From Treponema sp. (GTDB lineage: Bacteria > Spirochaetota > Spirochaetia > Treponematales > Treponemataceae), in contig JAITOJ010000144.1 in NCBI GenBank assembly GCA_031290005.1, positions 1 through 5,409 of the forward strand: a stretch of DNA of 5,409 nucleotides, read 5' to 3'. The notes beneath the pieces were generated by a model. It worked only from the letters and a program-made list of their open reading frames with translations, made no database searches and was not told the DNA's origin. Of this stretch, positions 4,938 through 5,409 are shown in pieces. The position numbers and the translations under genes were made by a program. Each line of letters starts with the position of its first letter. The stretch's first letter is position 1.

Positions 4938-5409
4938 GGGGGCATCTGTTTTTCTTCAAAAACTCCGCGGCCTCGTTTTCCTCGTCGTAGGTGGCGTAAA
5001 AATAGGGCGTTTCCGCGTTGAATTCCCCCGCGCAGGTGTCCACCATCTTGTAACTGGCATCGATATGCAACGGGCCCGGCTCGCTCCCGATTTTGGCCCC
5101 CGTCATATCCGTTATGACCTTGTCCGGGTAGCCCGCTTGCTTGGCTTCCCTATAGAGTTCCTGGGTCAGGGGGCAGCGGCCCGCTTTGACTTCCGCGAAG
5201 GTCTGTTCGATATTCAGCAGGTTGACCAGCTTGTGCAAAAACCATTCGTCGATACGGGTGATTTCATGGATTTGTTCCACGGACATGCCCCGCTTGAGGG
5301 CTTCAAAGATGGCGAACAAGCGCTGGTCGGTGCATTCCCCCACCCGTTGGAAAATCCGCTCGTCGGTTTCGTTCTGGAACGCGGGCAGATTCAGCGACAT
5401 CAGGCCGAT
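4930..5409 (-). CDS. carB: Carbamoyl-phosphate synthase large subunit, fragment ending after the oligomerisation domain (partial)
   Basis: The frame is open from the right edge (first codon at 5409-5407) and gives 159 residues before a TAA. It starts IGLMSLNLPAF, matching the end of the first CarB synthetase half, where LEIG is usual. It then runs through the CarB oligomerisation domain (CPSase_L_D3) at about residues 28-115, with QRLFAIFEALKRGMS, IDEWFL and LTQELYREAKQAGYPDKVI. The junction motif YKMVDTCAGEF (about 120-130) and TPYFYATYDEENEAAEF follow. A standard CarB (about 1,070 residues) would continue directly with the VLGSGPIRIGQG start of the second ATP-grasp half; here the frame ends KKNRCPLD and stops. 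The remaining 58 nt before rpmH do not encode that motif in any frame. The Met at 5400 has no ribosome site and is probably internal. This is either the N-terminal half of a split CarB, as known in Methanocaldococcus and Aquifex, or a truncated remnant. CarB makes carbamoyl phosphate for pyrimidines and arginine. Confidence 0.85.
   Translation of the reverse strand: MGLMSLNLPAFQNETDERIFQRVGECTDQRLFAIFEALKRGMSVEQIHEITRIDEWFLHKLVNLLNIEQTFAEVKAGRCPLTQELYREAKQAGYPDKVITDMTGAKIGSEPGPLHIDASYKMVDTCAGEFNAETPYFYATYDEENEAAEFLKKNRCPLD

Noticed and set aside
1..5409. CRISPR arrays, tRNA or rRNA genes, insertion sequences
   Set aside because: No direct-repeat array with spacers, no tRNA cloverleaf sequence and no transposase or terminal inverted repeats were seen by reading both strands.

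Overview
The window looks like a piece of a spirochaete chromosome, most likely a Treponema of the termite-gut type. This is an inference. It rests on a base composition near 50% GC by eye, a diderm-type YidC with a large periplasmic domain, a BspA-like leucine-rich-repeat lipoprotein of a kind common in treponemes, and a Na/Pi-cotransporter-like protein that resembles treponemal homologues from memory. No database search was possible.

Layout from left to right. (1) Positions 1-239, minus strand: the N-terminal 79 residues of a Na+/phosphate cotransporter-family membrane protein, running off the left edge. (2) Positions 240-345: a divergent AT-rich promoter region. (3) Positions 346-1524, plus strand: a 392-residue BspA-like LRR lipoprotein, the only complete plus-strand gene. 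(4) Positions 1567-4871, minus strand: the conserved cluster rpmH-rnpA-yidD-yidC-jag (khpB), transcribed right to left. rpmH (51 codons) and the true start of yidD were worked out directly from the sequence. (5) Positions 4930 to the right edge, minus strand: the end of a carbamoyl-phosphate synthase large-subunit (CarB) reading frame, which stops after the oligomerisation domain and lacks the second half of a normal CarB.

The minus-strand cluster links translation, RNA processing and membrane-protein biogenesis. It encodes ribosomal protein L34, the protein subunit of RNase P, the YidD membrane-insertion factor, the YidC insertase and the KH/R3H RNA-binding protein KhpB. Spacings are short: 21 nt rpmH-rnpA, a 4-nt ATGA overlap rnpA-yidD, 15 nt yidD-yidC and 48 nt yidC-jag. 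A good promoter (TTGACT, 18 nt, extended TGC-TAAACT) lies just upstream of rpmH, with its -35 box overlapping the carB stop codon. No convincing intrinsic terminator was found anywhere, including the 42-bp gap between the convergent LRR and jag genes.

I see no clearly new biological system. The points most worth a second look are the CarB that ends at the boundary between its two halves, the 82-residue supermodule in the LRR lipoprotein, the Lys in the YidC groove position where Arg is classical, and the identical 16-nt start context shared by rnpA and yidC.
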